A stretch of 7,365 nt of DNA from SVTX01 sp045659745 (GCA_045659745.1 JAZRCL010000074.1:1-7365); one strand, 5' to 3'; positions 1-4,954 are shown, counted from the stretch's first letter. Translations and numbers: made by a program. The notes: a model not told the origin generated them from the letters alone.

Positions 1-19
1 AGAGGGGAATTTTTCATTT
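1..19 (+). promoter_or_regulatory. dnaA ribosome binding site and partial leader
   Basis: The first seven bases, AGAGGGG, are a purine-rich Shine-Dalgarno-like stretch. They lie about 12 bases before the dnaA ATG at 20, which is longer than the usual 5-9. The dnaA promoter and any upstream DnaA boxes lie outside the window. Confidence 0.5.
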
Positions 20-1408
20 ATGGATTACTTGTCGGAAATAAAAGAAATATGGTCTATGGTTCAAGATAAAATGAAACAGACCTTGGGTACCACTGCAATG
101 AATCTTTGGTTCGGAGACATCGAGATTCAGTCATTTTCCGAGAACACATTAAATTTAACAACAAGCACCGAGTTTAAAATGAAGATCATTAATGAGAAAT
201 TTCTCGGTATGCTTGAAGAAAGCTTCGAATCGTTTATGGGATTTGCAATCAATGTGGTCGTAAAAGCAAGAAATCCCGCAGTAAACGTTGAAGATATCCG
301 AAAGCAGATCATCGGTGAATCAGAAAAACAACAGGAAGCTCCGAAAAAAGAGATTAAAAAAGAGAATACCGTAAAGCTGGGATCTACAATGCCCACGGTG
401 AATTTTGAGTATACCTTTGATAACTTTATTGTGGGAAGCTCAAATAAATTTGCTCACGCTGCCTGCTTTGCAGTGTCCGAGAGTCCCGCGCAGGATTACA
501 ATCCGCTCTTTATTTACGGCCCCTCGGGTCTGGGTAAAACTCACCTTCTTTACGCCGTCACAAACAAAATAAAGGAGCGCAACCCTAACGCCAAGATTAT
601 CTACATAAAGGGAGAGGACTTCACAAACCAGATGATTGAAAGCCTTTCCAAAAACGCGATGCATAAGTTCAGAGATAAATACCGCACCTGCGACGTGCTG
701 CTCATTGACGACGTTCAGTTCATCGCGGGAAAGGAGTCCACGCAGGAGGAATTTTTCCACACCTTCAACGCGCTGTTTGAGGACGGAAAGCAGATAATTC
801 TCACTTCCGACCGTCCCCCTAAGGACATAAAGACACTTGAGGAAAGACTCGTTTCCAGATTTGAATGGGGACTTATAGCAGACATACAGCCTCCGGATCT
901 TGAGCTGAGAATAGCGATATTCAAAAACAAGATCGCTCAGGCGGGAATCAAGGTGTCCGACGAGATTATTCTCTACCTTGCTGAAAACCTCCGCTCACAC
1001 ATAAGACAGATCGAGGGAGCAGTTAAAAAGCTGGTAGCGATAAAATTCCTCTCGGGCAGAGAAATAACCATGGAGATTGCTAAAAACTGCATCAGCGAGC
1101 TGCTCGGCGGCGAGGAGCCCGTCAACGTGACGGTGGACAAGATATTCTCCGCGGTTGAGAAAAAATTCAACGTCAAAAAGTCCGACCTTGTTGGCAAGTC
1201 CAGAGTCAAGGAAATTGCAAACGCAAGACACCTTGCTATTTATCTTATAAGAGACCTTACTGAAATGTCCTATCCCAATATTGGTAAGATATTTAACCGT
1301 GACCATACAACGATAATCGCGTCGGAGGAGATTATACGAAAGAAGCTTATGTCCGACCGCACCTTTGAGATCACTCTCAATGAGATCGTAAAGGAAGTCA
1401 GAGAATGA
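20..1408 (+). CDS. dnaA: Chromosomal replication initiator protein DnaA
   Basis: DnaA binds 9-bp DnaA boxes at oriC, forms an ATP-dependent filament, melts the origin and recruits the replicative helicase. The 462-residue protein has the normal four-domain length. Domain I is about residues 1-85, followed by a short charged linker (about 100-120) as domain II. The AAA+ domain III shows Walker A GPSGLGKTH (167-175), Walker B LLIDDVQFI (227-235), sensor 1 around LTSDR (261-265), the arginine finger in SRF (R280) and the sensor 2 arginine in HIRQIEGA (R329). Domain IV (about 370-462) carries the helix-turn-helix signature around VKEIANARHLAIYLIRDLT and RDHTT (427-431). That loop reads FNRDHTT where E. 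coli and Bacillus have FGGRDHTT, so it is one residue shorter. The start gives a typical DnaA N-terminus. It is first in the origin cluster, directly before the oriC candidate. Confidence 0.99.
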   Translation: MDYLSEIKEIWSMVQDKMKQTLGTTAMNLWFGDIEIQSFSENTLNLTTSTEFKMKIINEKFLGMLEESFESFMGFAINVVVKARNPAVNVEDIRKQIIGESEKQQEAPKKEIKKENTVKLGSTMPTVNFEYTFDNFIVGSSNKFAHAACFAVSESPAQDYNPLFIYGPSGLGKTHLLYAVTNKIKERNPNAKIIYIKGEDFTNQMIESLSKNAMHKFRDKYRTCDVLLIDDVQFIAGKESTQEEFFHTFNALFEDGKQIILTSDRPPKDIKTLEERLVSRFEWGLIADIQPPDLELRIAIFKNKIAQAGIKVSDEIILYLAENLRSHIRQIEGAVKKLVAIKFLSGREITMEIAKNCISELLGGEEPVNVTVDKIFSAVEKKFNVKKSDLVGKSRVKEIANARHLAIYLIRDLTEMSYPNIGKIFNRDHTTIIASEEIIRKKLMSDRTFEITLNEIVKEVRE

Positions 1409-1413
1409 TTTTT

Positions 1414-1443
1414 TTTGGAACCTTTTGGAGAAAAGGTTCCAAA
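1414..1443. repeat. Perfect 13-bp hairpin just after dnaA
   Basis: TTTGGAACCTTTT (1414-1426) and AAAAGGTTCCAAA (1431-1443) are perfect inverted repeats around a GGAG loop, starting six bases after the dnaA stop. The T-run (1409-1416) lies before the hairpin, not after it, so this is not a canonical rho-independent terminator on either strand. It forms the outer part of the left inverted repeat of the spacer. Confidence 0.9.
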
Positions 1444-1459
1444 CCTCCAAAAACTTTCC
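1415..1459 (+). repeat. Left 45-bp imperfect inverted repeat of the dnaA-dnaN spacer
   Basis: The 45 bases from TTGGAACC to CTTTCC match the reverse complement of 1918-1962 without gaps at 34 of 45 positions by manual alignment. The pairs that differ in the hairpin (C-G to A-T twice, T-A to C-G, and a G/G loop pair to T-A) change on both sides, so pairing is kept. The inner 17 bases (ACCTCC...CTTTCC) differ at only three positions. Confidence 0.8.
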
Positions 1460-1518
1460 CCAACTTTTTAACAGGGGGAAGTGATGGGGTTTCCATTGAG
1501 TTATATGGGAATTCAAAG

Positions 1519-1527
1519 TTTTCCACA
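1519..1527 (+). promoter_or_regulatory. DnaA box (TTTTCCACA)
   Basis: The 9-mer TTTTCCACA differs from the consensus TTATCCACA only at position 3. It is the left half of a 10-bp inverted pair (TTTTCCACAG 1519-1528, CTGTGGAAAA 1550-1559), so two boxes face each other about three helical turns apart (32 bp centre to centre). Confidence 0.8.
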
Positions 1528-1550
1528 GGAGTTTTTAGAACTCACTCAAC

Positions 1551-1559
1551 TGTGGAAAA
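1551..1559 (-). promoter_or_regulatory. DnaA box, opposite orientation (TGTGGAAAA)
   Basis: TGTGGAAAA is the reverse complement of TTTTCCACA, one mismatch from consensus. It pairs with the box at 1519-1527. Both strong boxes carry the same substitution, so TTTTCCACA may be the preferred box of this DnaA. Confidence 0.78.
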
Positions 1560-1581
1560 GTCAAAAAATTGAGGTTTTGAG

Positions 1582-1608
1582 ATAATTTCTTGAAAATTTC
1601 AAAATTAT
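1582..1608. repeat. A+T-rich quasi-palindrome in oriC
   Basis: ATAATTT (1582-1588) and AAATTAT (1602-1608) flank a near-perfect inner TTGAAA/TTTCAA dyad. The stretch is almost entirely A+T. It sits between the strong DnaA boxes and the trio-like tract. It could be an easily melted segment or a protein-binding dyad; nothing further can be said. Confidence 0.4.
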
Positions 1609-1672
1609 GCAGGTGTAAATTGAAAATGCGGGGAGTTTTTCCTGAATTTTCATTGGCATTTATACAGCTTTG

Positions 1673-1681
1673 AGTGGAAAA
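1673..1681 (-). promoter_or_regulatory. Degenerate DnaA box (AGTGGAAAA)
   Basis: AGTGGAAAA is two mismatches from TGTGGATAA and one from the local TGTGGAAAA form. It lies about 50 bp before the trio-like tract. This is a weak call on its own; position in the spacer is the main support. Confidence 0.4.
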
Positions 1682-1712
1682 GTTTTTCTTTGCACATAAG
1701 GGTTTTACCCAC

Positions 1713-1733
1713 TTTTCAACAATTTTATGCATA
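1713..1733 (+). promoter_or_regulatory. Two degenerate DnaA-box-like 9-mers abutting the trio
   Basis: TTTTCAACA (1713-1721) and TTATGCATA (1725-1733) each differ from TTATCCACA at two positions and point toward the trio. The second ends exactly where the CTA/CTG triplets begin. In the B. subtilis basal unwinding system, DnaA boxes next to the trio anchor the filament. Affinity cannot be judged from sequence. Confidence 0.45.
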
Positions 1734-1757
1734 CTACTGCTACTACTGCTAATTATT
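1734..1757 (+). promoter_or_regulatory. DnaA-trio-like unwinding element
   Basis: The top strand reads CTA CTG CTA CTA CTG CTA ATT ATT, so the bottom strand reads 3'-GAT GAC GAT GAT GAC GAT TAA TAA-5'. The DnaA-trio consensus is repeated 3'-GAT-5' with the central A most conserved; every triplet here keeps that A. The tract contains a 9-bp tandem repeat, TACTACTGC (1732-1740 and 1741-1749). It lies downstream of boxes and before A+T-rich sequence, the order reported for B. subtilis. Function is inferred. Confidence 0.72.
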
Positions 1758-1802
1758 TCATTCTATCACTCTATCTCTCTTGCGGGTCTTCGACACCGCA
1801 GA

Positions 1803-1815
1803 GCGCCAAAGGCGC
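1803..1815. repeat. Small G+C hairpin GCGCC-AAA-GGCGC
   Basis: A perfect 5-bp stem with an AAA loop lies downstream of the trio. A similar hairpin with a different stem, GCACC-AAA-GGTGC, occurs at 7083-7095 after gyrB. No T-run follows either, so a terminator is not supported. Confidence 0.5.
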
Positions 1816-1850
1816 AATTTGATAGGGCGATAAACAAAACTCACAACATG

Positions 1851-1871
1851 AGTCATACATAAAGTCATACA
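1851..1871 (+). repeat. Short direct repeat AGTCATACA x2 before dnaN
   Basis: AGTCATACA occurs at 1851-1859 and 1863-1871, a 12-bp period. AACATG (1845-1850) and CATGTT (1872-1877) flank the pair as an inverted repeat. The arrangement could be a regulator site in the dnaN upstream region. No convincing -35/-10 pair was found next to it. Confidence 0.4.
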
Positions 1872-1917
1872 CATGTTCACGGCTACTCGATTATAAAAAA
1901 CAAAAAAATTAATGCGA

Positions 1918-1962
1918 GGAAAGTTTTGAAAGGTTTGGAAAACTTTTTCAAAAGTTTTCCAA
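1918..1962 (-). repeat. Right 45-bp imperfect inverted repeat of the dnaA-dnaN spacer
   Basis: This is the partner of 1415-1459. Its outer part is a perfect 13-bp palindrome, TTGGAAAACTTTT (1935-1947) and AAAAGTTTTCCAA (1950-1962), separated by two bases. It ends one base before the purine-rich dnaN ribosome binding site (AAAGGA, 1964-1969), so the dnaN leader RNA would carry a strong hairpin directly upstream of its Shine-Dalgarno sequence. Confidence 0.8.
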
Positions 1963-1976
1963 GAAAGGAATAAAAA

Positions 1977-3131
1977 ATGAAAATTACGTTTAACAGACAG
2001 GAAATCAGCAACAAAATAGCGCCTTTGATGAGTGTTGTATCCGGAAAAAGCACTTTGACGGCAGTTGAGGGAATACTTATCGAGGCAAATCAGCCTGACA
2101 GCTGCACATTGACAGCTTTCGATCTTGAAAAGGGAATGAAGATCACCGTTGAGTGTGAGGTACTCGAGCAGGGCTCGTACATTATCAACGCGCAGAAGTT
2201 CAATCAGACTCTCAAGGTTATGGACGGTGAGTTTATAACTCTGACGGTTGATTCCAGACTTCAGGCGACCTTTGAGTGCGGTATATCCTCTCACAAGACA
2301 GGTTCACTCAAAGCTGAGGAATTCCCCGAGATACCCAATCTCACGACAGAGAAGGGCTTTGTAGTATGTCAGCCTACCTTAAAGAAGATGCTTGCAAAGG
2401 TATCCTACGCTATGGGTGTGAATGACAACACGCGTCCTATGCTCAACGGCTGCTACGTTAAGACTGAGGCAGGCAAGATAAGCGTAGTTGCTTGCGACAG
2501 CTTTAAGCTCGCAGTATGCTCCTGTCCTGCTGAAATTGAGAATATTGAGAATTCTACAAGAGGAATTGAGTACTCATTTATTGTTCCCTCAAAGTCTGTA
2601 AACGAGATCATAAAACTTTTGTCCGATGATGAGGACGACAAGGTGACGGTTTACATGAGCTACAAGAACATGGTGCTTGTATTTGACAATCTTGTGTTCT
2701 TTACAAAGCTTATCACGGGCGAGTACATTGACTACAATAGAATTATTATCAAAAATCACAAGATAGAGGTAGTTGCAAACAAGTATGAGCTTCTCTCTGC
2801 GCTTGAAAGAGCGTCGCTTATTACCGAGGAGAGAATTGAGAGAGCTGTTCGCTCGCACGTTCGTATAGTTGCGGGTGACAATCTTATCAAGGTTTCTGCG
2901 GTTTCGGCTGCGGGAAGCATTTATGACGAGGTTCAGACTCAGCACACAGGCGAGGCGCTTTCTATCGCGTTTAACAACCGTTTCCTTACGGACAGCGTTA
3001 AGGCTTGCTCTTACGACGATATAAAGATCTCTATGACGTCGGCGTTCTCCAGCATAAATATTGAGCCTGCAGAGCCCGAGAATGGAGAGAGCGAGCTGTT
3101 TATGCTTCTTCCCGTAAGAACTAAGGACTGA
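1977..3131 (+). CDS. dnaN: DNA polymerase III sliding clamp, beta subunit
   Basis: DnaN forms a dimeric ring around DNA that tethers the replicative polymerase and binds clamp-binding motifs of repair and regulatory proteins. At 384 residues it is of normal length for three repeated clamp domains. Family landmarks seen are the N-terminus MKITFNRQEI, the NDNTRPMLNGCYVK segment (149-162) opening the second domain, the FTKLITGEYIDYNRIIIK segment (242-259) typical of the domain 2/3 boundary, and the C-terminal LLPVRT, which forms part of the partner-binding pocket. The ATG at 1977 follows AAAGGA (1964-1969) by seven bases. The gene sits downstream of oriC and overlaps the recF translation signals: the recF ribosome binding site lies in its last codons. 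Nothing suggests damage or transfer. Confidence 0.98.
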   Translation: MKITFNRQEISNKIAPLMSVVSGKSTLTAVEGILIEANQPDSCTLTAFDLEKGMKITVECEVLEQGSYIINAQKFNQTLKVMDGEFITLTVDSRLQATFECGISSHKTGSLKAEEFPEIPNLTTEKGFVVCQPTLKKMLAKVSYAMGVNDNTRPMLNGCYVKTEAGKISVVACDSFKLAVCSCPAEIENIENSTRGIEYSFIVPSKSVNEIIKLLSDDEDDKVTVYMSYKNMVLVFDNLVFFTKLITGEYIDYNRIIIKNHKIEVVANKYELLSALERASLITEERIERAVRSHVRIVAGDNLIKVSAVSAAGSIYDEVQTQHTGEALSIAFNNRFLTDSVKACSYDDIKISMTSAFSSINIEPAEPENGESELFMLLPVRTKD

Positions 3132-3136
3132 TTTTA
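3123..3136 (+). promoter_or_regulatory. recF ribosome binding site inside the dnaN 3' end
   Basis: AAGGA (3123-3127) lies in the last dnaN codons, nine bases before the recF ATG, and the dnaN stop (3129-3131) is five bases before that ATG. Ribosomes ending on dnaN would be placed on the recF start, which suggests translational coupling. Confidence 0.7.
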
Positions 3137-4255
3137 ATGATCTGTAAAAAAATAAAGGTCGAGAATTTTCGCAATATAGACTCAGCCGAGCTTGACTTTT
3201 GTCCCGGCACAAATATTCTTATTGGAGAGAACGCGCAGGGCAAGACAAATATTATCGAGGCTATTTATTACACCGCGCTGTGTCGGAGCTTTCGTCAGGG
3301 CGTGGATAAAGACCTTATTCGGTTTGGTTGCGAGTATGCAAAAATTGAGAACACGTATGCCGACGACATAAGGGATATGAGTACCAAGGTCACGCTTTTT
3401 TCGGACAGACGTCAGAGGAGAATAGAGCAGAACGGACTTAAAATTTCCAAAATGTCGGATATGGTGGGCGAGTTTAAGGTGGTGCTTTTCTGTCCTGAGC
3501 ATTTGTCTATAGTCAAGGAAGGCCCGTCTATGCGCAGAAATTTTCTTGACGTGGCAATATCTCAGATAAAGCCGCTTTATATGAGGTCGCTTCAGAGGTA
3601 TCAGGCGATACTAAAGGAGAGAAATTCTCTTATAAAGCTTGCCGAGGAGGACAGAGGCGCGTTTGACGCGACGGTGGATATATTCTCGGAGCAGTTGGCG
3701 GCTGAGGCGGCGAAAATTACTCTTTACAGAGTGGAATATTTACGTGAAATACGCAAGTACGTTGCGGACATATTTTCGGATATGACGGGCAAGCGCGAAT
3801 TTCCCGAGCTGAAGTACGTGTCGTCGTGCAAGCTCCCCGAGGACGAGCTGTTTGACATAAAAAAGGTTGAGGACAGCTTCCGTGAGCTTTATTTCAGCCG
3901 TCACGACCGAGAAATCGGCGCAGGAGCGACTTTGTGGGGAACTCACAAGGACGACATAGAAATAAACTTAAACGGCAATAGCGCGAGAATTTTCTGCTCG
4001 CAGGGGCAGCAGAGGTCTTTAGCGCTTGCCTTGAAGCTCTCCGAGGGCGAGATAATTAAGAAAAGCTGCGGCGGTGAGTATCCGGTATTTTTGCTTGACG
4101 ACGTGTTATCTGAGCTTGATGCGACGAGAAGAAGTTATTTGATTTCAAATCTTTCGGACAAGCAGGTTATTATGACGACGTGTGAGGCAACGGATATTTC
4201 CGGGGCTAATGTTATTTACGTTAAAGACGGAAAGTATTTTAGAAATAGTTTATAA
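3137..4255 (+). CDS. recF: DNA replication/repair protein RecF
   Basis: RecF is an SMC-like ATPase that recognises single-strand gaps and, with RecO and RecR, helps load RecA. The 372-residue length is normal. Visible motifs are Walker A GENAQGKTN (30-38), the SMC/ABC signature CSQGQQRSLALALKLSE (287-303) and Walker B with D-loop VFLLDDVLSELD (317-328). The RecF-typical GTHKDDIEI (268-276) and FCPEHLSIVKEGPSMRRNFLD (118-138) segments are also present. The gene follows dnaN by 5 bp. The S4-domain gene often found between these two in Bacillus is missing, and a frame for it cannot fit. After the stop comes a 400-bp non-coding spacer holding a foldback element. Confidence 0.98.
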   Translation: MICKKIKVENFRNIDSAELDFCPGTNILIGENAQGKTNIIEAIYYTALCRSFRQGVDKDLIRFGCEYAKIENTYADDIRDMSTKVTLFSDRRQRRIEQNGLKISKMSDMVGEFKVVLFCPEHLSIVKEGPSMRRNFLDVAISQIKPLYMRSLQRYQAILKERNSLIKLAEEDRGAFDATVDIFSEQLAAEAAKITLYRVEYLREIRKYVADIFSDMTGKREFPELKYVSSCKLPEDELFDIKKVEDSFRELYFSRHDREIGAGATLWGTHKDDIEINLNGNSARIFCSQGQQRSLALALKLSEGEIIKKSCGGEYPVFLLDDVLSELDATRRSYLISNLSDKQVIMTTCEATDISGANVIYVKDGKYFRNSL

Positions 4256-4270
4256 TAAATGTTTTTTATT

Positions 4271-4319
4271 GATACTTTTTGCCAATAGCTGCAAAAAGTA
4301 TCCAAAAAGAGCCACTTAA
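4271..4319 (+). repeat. Left terminal inverted repeat, copy 1
   Basis: The stem GATACTTTTTGC (4271-4282) and GCAAAAAGTATC (4291-4302) is a perfect 12-bp inverted repeat with loop CAATAGCT. CAAAAAGA and GCCACTTAA follow. All 49 bases are identical at 6929-6977. Confidence 0.92.
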
Positions 4320-4334
4320 TAGGAAAGAGGCTTT

Positions 4335-4381
4335 GATTTTGGTTTCGACGAATTGCTTTACAACTCTGCTCAACCAAAATC
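4335..4381. repeat. Inner hairpin of foldback module I, copy 1
   Basis: GATTTTGGTT (4335-4344) and AACCAAAATC (4372-4381) form a perfect 10-bp stem over a 27-base loop. Copy 2 has two unrelated hairpins at the equivalent place (6994-7013 and 7013-7034), so the tip is replaced while the surrounding TTAAG arms stay. Confidence 0.75.
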
Positions 4382-4472
4382 TGCAGACCCCCTCTCCTCT
4401 TAAGAAACTCCTCTCCCTGTGTGCGTTCGGCACACGACAACATGATAGTTTCTAAGGACTTCACCTTTACAG

Positions 4473-4494
4473 ACGAGTTTGCTTGCAAACTCGT
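4473..4494. repeat. Hairpin ACGAGTTTGC/GCAAACTCGT
   Basis: A perfect 10-bp inverted repeat with a two-base centre. In the related block after gyrB (7159-7180) the right arm has two uncompensated changes, so the stem is weakened there. Confidence 0.75.
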
Positions 4495-4525
4495 GGGGTT
4501 AGGGTATTTTTAAAGGGGAAGGGGG
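4495..4525 (+). other. Potential G-quadruplex tract, copy 1
   Basis: Four G-runs (4495-4498, 4502-4504, 4515-4518, 4521-4525) are separated by loops of 3, 10 and 2 bases. The runs are conserved base for base at 7180-7210. The 10-base loop is longer than the common 7-base search limit. The third and fourth runs also lie in the foldback arm, so the two structures would compete. Confidence 0.45.
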
Positions 4526-4584
4526 TCGTTCGGTGCTCTACAAGAGCAAATTTTTCGGGAGAAAAATTAGAACACCCTTCCACT

Positions 4585-4633
4585 TTAAGTGGCATTCTTT
4601 GTTTACTTTCTGCTGCTATAAGCAGAAAGTAAA
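4585..4633 (-). repeat. Right terminal inverted repeat, copy 1, in the remB leader
   Basis: TTAAGTGGC (4585-4593) and ATTCTTTG lead into a perfect 13-bp stem, TTTACTTTCTGCT (4602-4614) and AGCAGAAAGTAAA (4621-4633), with loop GCTATA. Compared with the left end, the three differing stem pairs all keep pairing and the loop edge gains one pair. The hairpin ends nine bases before the remB Shine-Dalgarno, so it would sit in the remB 5' leader. Confidence 0.85.
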
Positions 4634-4642
4634 AGAAAAAAG

Positions 4643-4649
4643 AAAGGAG
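4643..4649 (+). promoter_or_regulatory. remB ribosome binding site
   Basis: AAAGGAG lies six bases before the ATG at 4656. It fixes the remB start and argues against the upstream in-frame ATG at 4533, which has no such site. Confidence 0.88.
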
Positions 4650-4655
4650 AAATAT

Positions 4656-4910
4656 ATGTTCCTTCACGCTGGAAACAACAAAAACATACGCGAAAAAGAC
4701 ATAATCGGAATATTCGACGCGGACAACGCGACTATATCCTCTGTGACGAGAAAATATCTCTCCGAGGCGGAAAGAGCTAATCTCGTCATCTCTGCAAAGG
4801 ACGAGATACCGAAATCCTTTATTCTCTATAAGGAAAACGGAAAATATATGATTTGTTTTTCCCAGATATCCACGCAAGCCTTAATAGGCAGAACGGTTTA
4901 TGGGATATAA
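4656..4910 (+). CDS. remB: RemB/YaaB family small regulator (DUF370)
   Basis: This 84-residue protein resembles Bacillus subtilis RemB (YaaB), a relative of the DNA-binding biofilm-matrix regulator RemA in the DUF370 family. The N-terminus MFLHAGNN followed by the DIIGIFD segment (residues 16-22) matches the RemB pattern MYIHLGDD...DIVGIFD as I recall it. The PKSFILY segment (51-57) matches the PKSIVV region. The place between recF and gyrB is the same as in Bacillus. The start at 4656 is chosen for the AAAGGAG six bases upstream; this gives a normal family length. gyrB follows after 44 bp, so the two are probably co-transcribed. What it regulates here is unknown. I rely on remembered family features, not a search. 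Confidence 0.88.
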   Translation: MFLHAGNNKNIREKDIIGIFDADNATISSVTRKYLSEAERANLVISAKDEIPKSFILYKENGKYMICFSQISTQALIGRTVYGI

Positions 4911-4954
4911 AATAGATTTTAGAAATGGCAAATAAATGAAAGGCAGAAGAAAAA

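Larger units (their letters stand above)
1409..1976 (+). other. oriC: Candidate chromosomal replication origin (oriC), dnaA-dnaN spacer
   Basis: This 568-bp spacer between dnaA and dnaN is the usual place for oriC (or its unwinding half) in Firmicutes. It contains two DnaA-box-like 9-mers one mismatch from TTATCCACA, in opposite orientation (1519-1527, 1551-1559). Degenerate boxes with two mismatches lie at 1673-1681, 1713-1721 and 1725-1733. A run of CTA/CTG triplets (1734-1751) resembles the DnaA-trio. The order boxes, trio, A+T-rich sequence toward dnaN matches the Bacillus subtilis unwinding half. No ORF here looks real: the longest plus-strand frame (1674-1862) has no ribosome binding site and runs through the trio. 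Imperfect inverted hairpin repeats bound the spacer. A match to a known oriC was not tested. Confidence 0.82.
4271..4633. mobile_element. MITE-like foldback element, copy 1
   Basis: A 363-bp non-coding element bounded by 49-bp inverted repeats: 4271-4319 against the reverse complement of 4585-4633 match at 37 of 49 positions with no gap. Each end holds a hairpin followed by a perfect 9-bp GCCACTTAA/TTAAGTGGC. Inside are two foldback modules. One has arms CTTAATAGG...(4315-4330) and CCTCTCCTCTTAAG (4391-4404). The other has arms TTAAAGGGGAAGGG (4510-4523) and CCCTTCCACTTTAA (4575-4588). Smaller hairpins lie at 4419-4435 and 4473-4494. A related copy lies after gyrB (6929-7321). No transposase and no clear target duplication are seen, so 'mobile' is inference; a BOX- or Correia-type dispersed repeat, or a structured RNA, is possible. 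Confidence 0.72.
4256..4655 (+). other. Non-coding spacer recF-remB
   Basis: These 400 bases hold no credible gene. Almost all of it (4271-4633) is a foldback element with 49-bp inverted ends. The remainder is a T-rich 15-bp lead-in after recF (TTTTTT at 4262-4267) and the remB ribosome binding site. A plus-strand frame is open from 4533 into remB, but that part has no Shine-Dalgarno sequence and crosses the element end. Confidence 0.8.

Noticed and set aside
1414..1443. Rho-independent terminator after dnaA
   Set aside because: The hairpin is strong, but the T-run lies before it and no T-run follows on either strand. The same holds for 4271-4302 and 6929-6960.
1674..1862. Plus-strand frame of 62 codons in the dnaA-dnaN spacer
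   Set aside because: It has no ribosome binding site, crosses the trio-like tract, and its translation is low-complexity and hydrophobic without family resemblance.
1865..1897. dnaN promoter with TATAAA at 1892-1897
   Set aside because: No acceptable -35 hexamer lies 16-18 bases upstream; the A+T-rich sequence makes a chance TATAAA likely.
2589..3212. Long minus-strand frame over dnaN (207 codons)
   Set aside because: It is antisense to a clear dnaN gene; the composition is a shadow of the plus-strand codons.
4256..4650. Target-site duplication flanking element copy 1
   Set aside because: The flanks are T-rich on the left and A-rich on the right, giving inverted rather than direct similarity; no direct duplication is seen.
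4533..4655. Longer remB start at 4533
   Set aside because: The added 41 residues are a translation of the foldback element, there is no Shine-Dalgarno before 4533, and AAAGGAG sits correctly before 4656.
4256..4655. CRISPR array or riboswitch in the spacers
   Set aside because: Repeats are inverted and occur once per spacer, not as regular direct units, and no known riboswitch core was recognised.
4467..4877. Minus-strand frame over the recF-remB spacer and remB
   Set aside because: It overlaps remB in antisense and its end is shared with 7140-7346 only through the repeat block.
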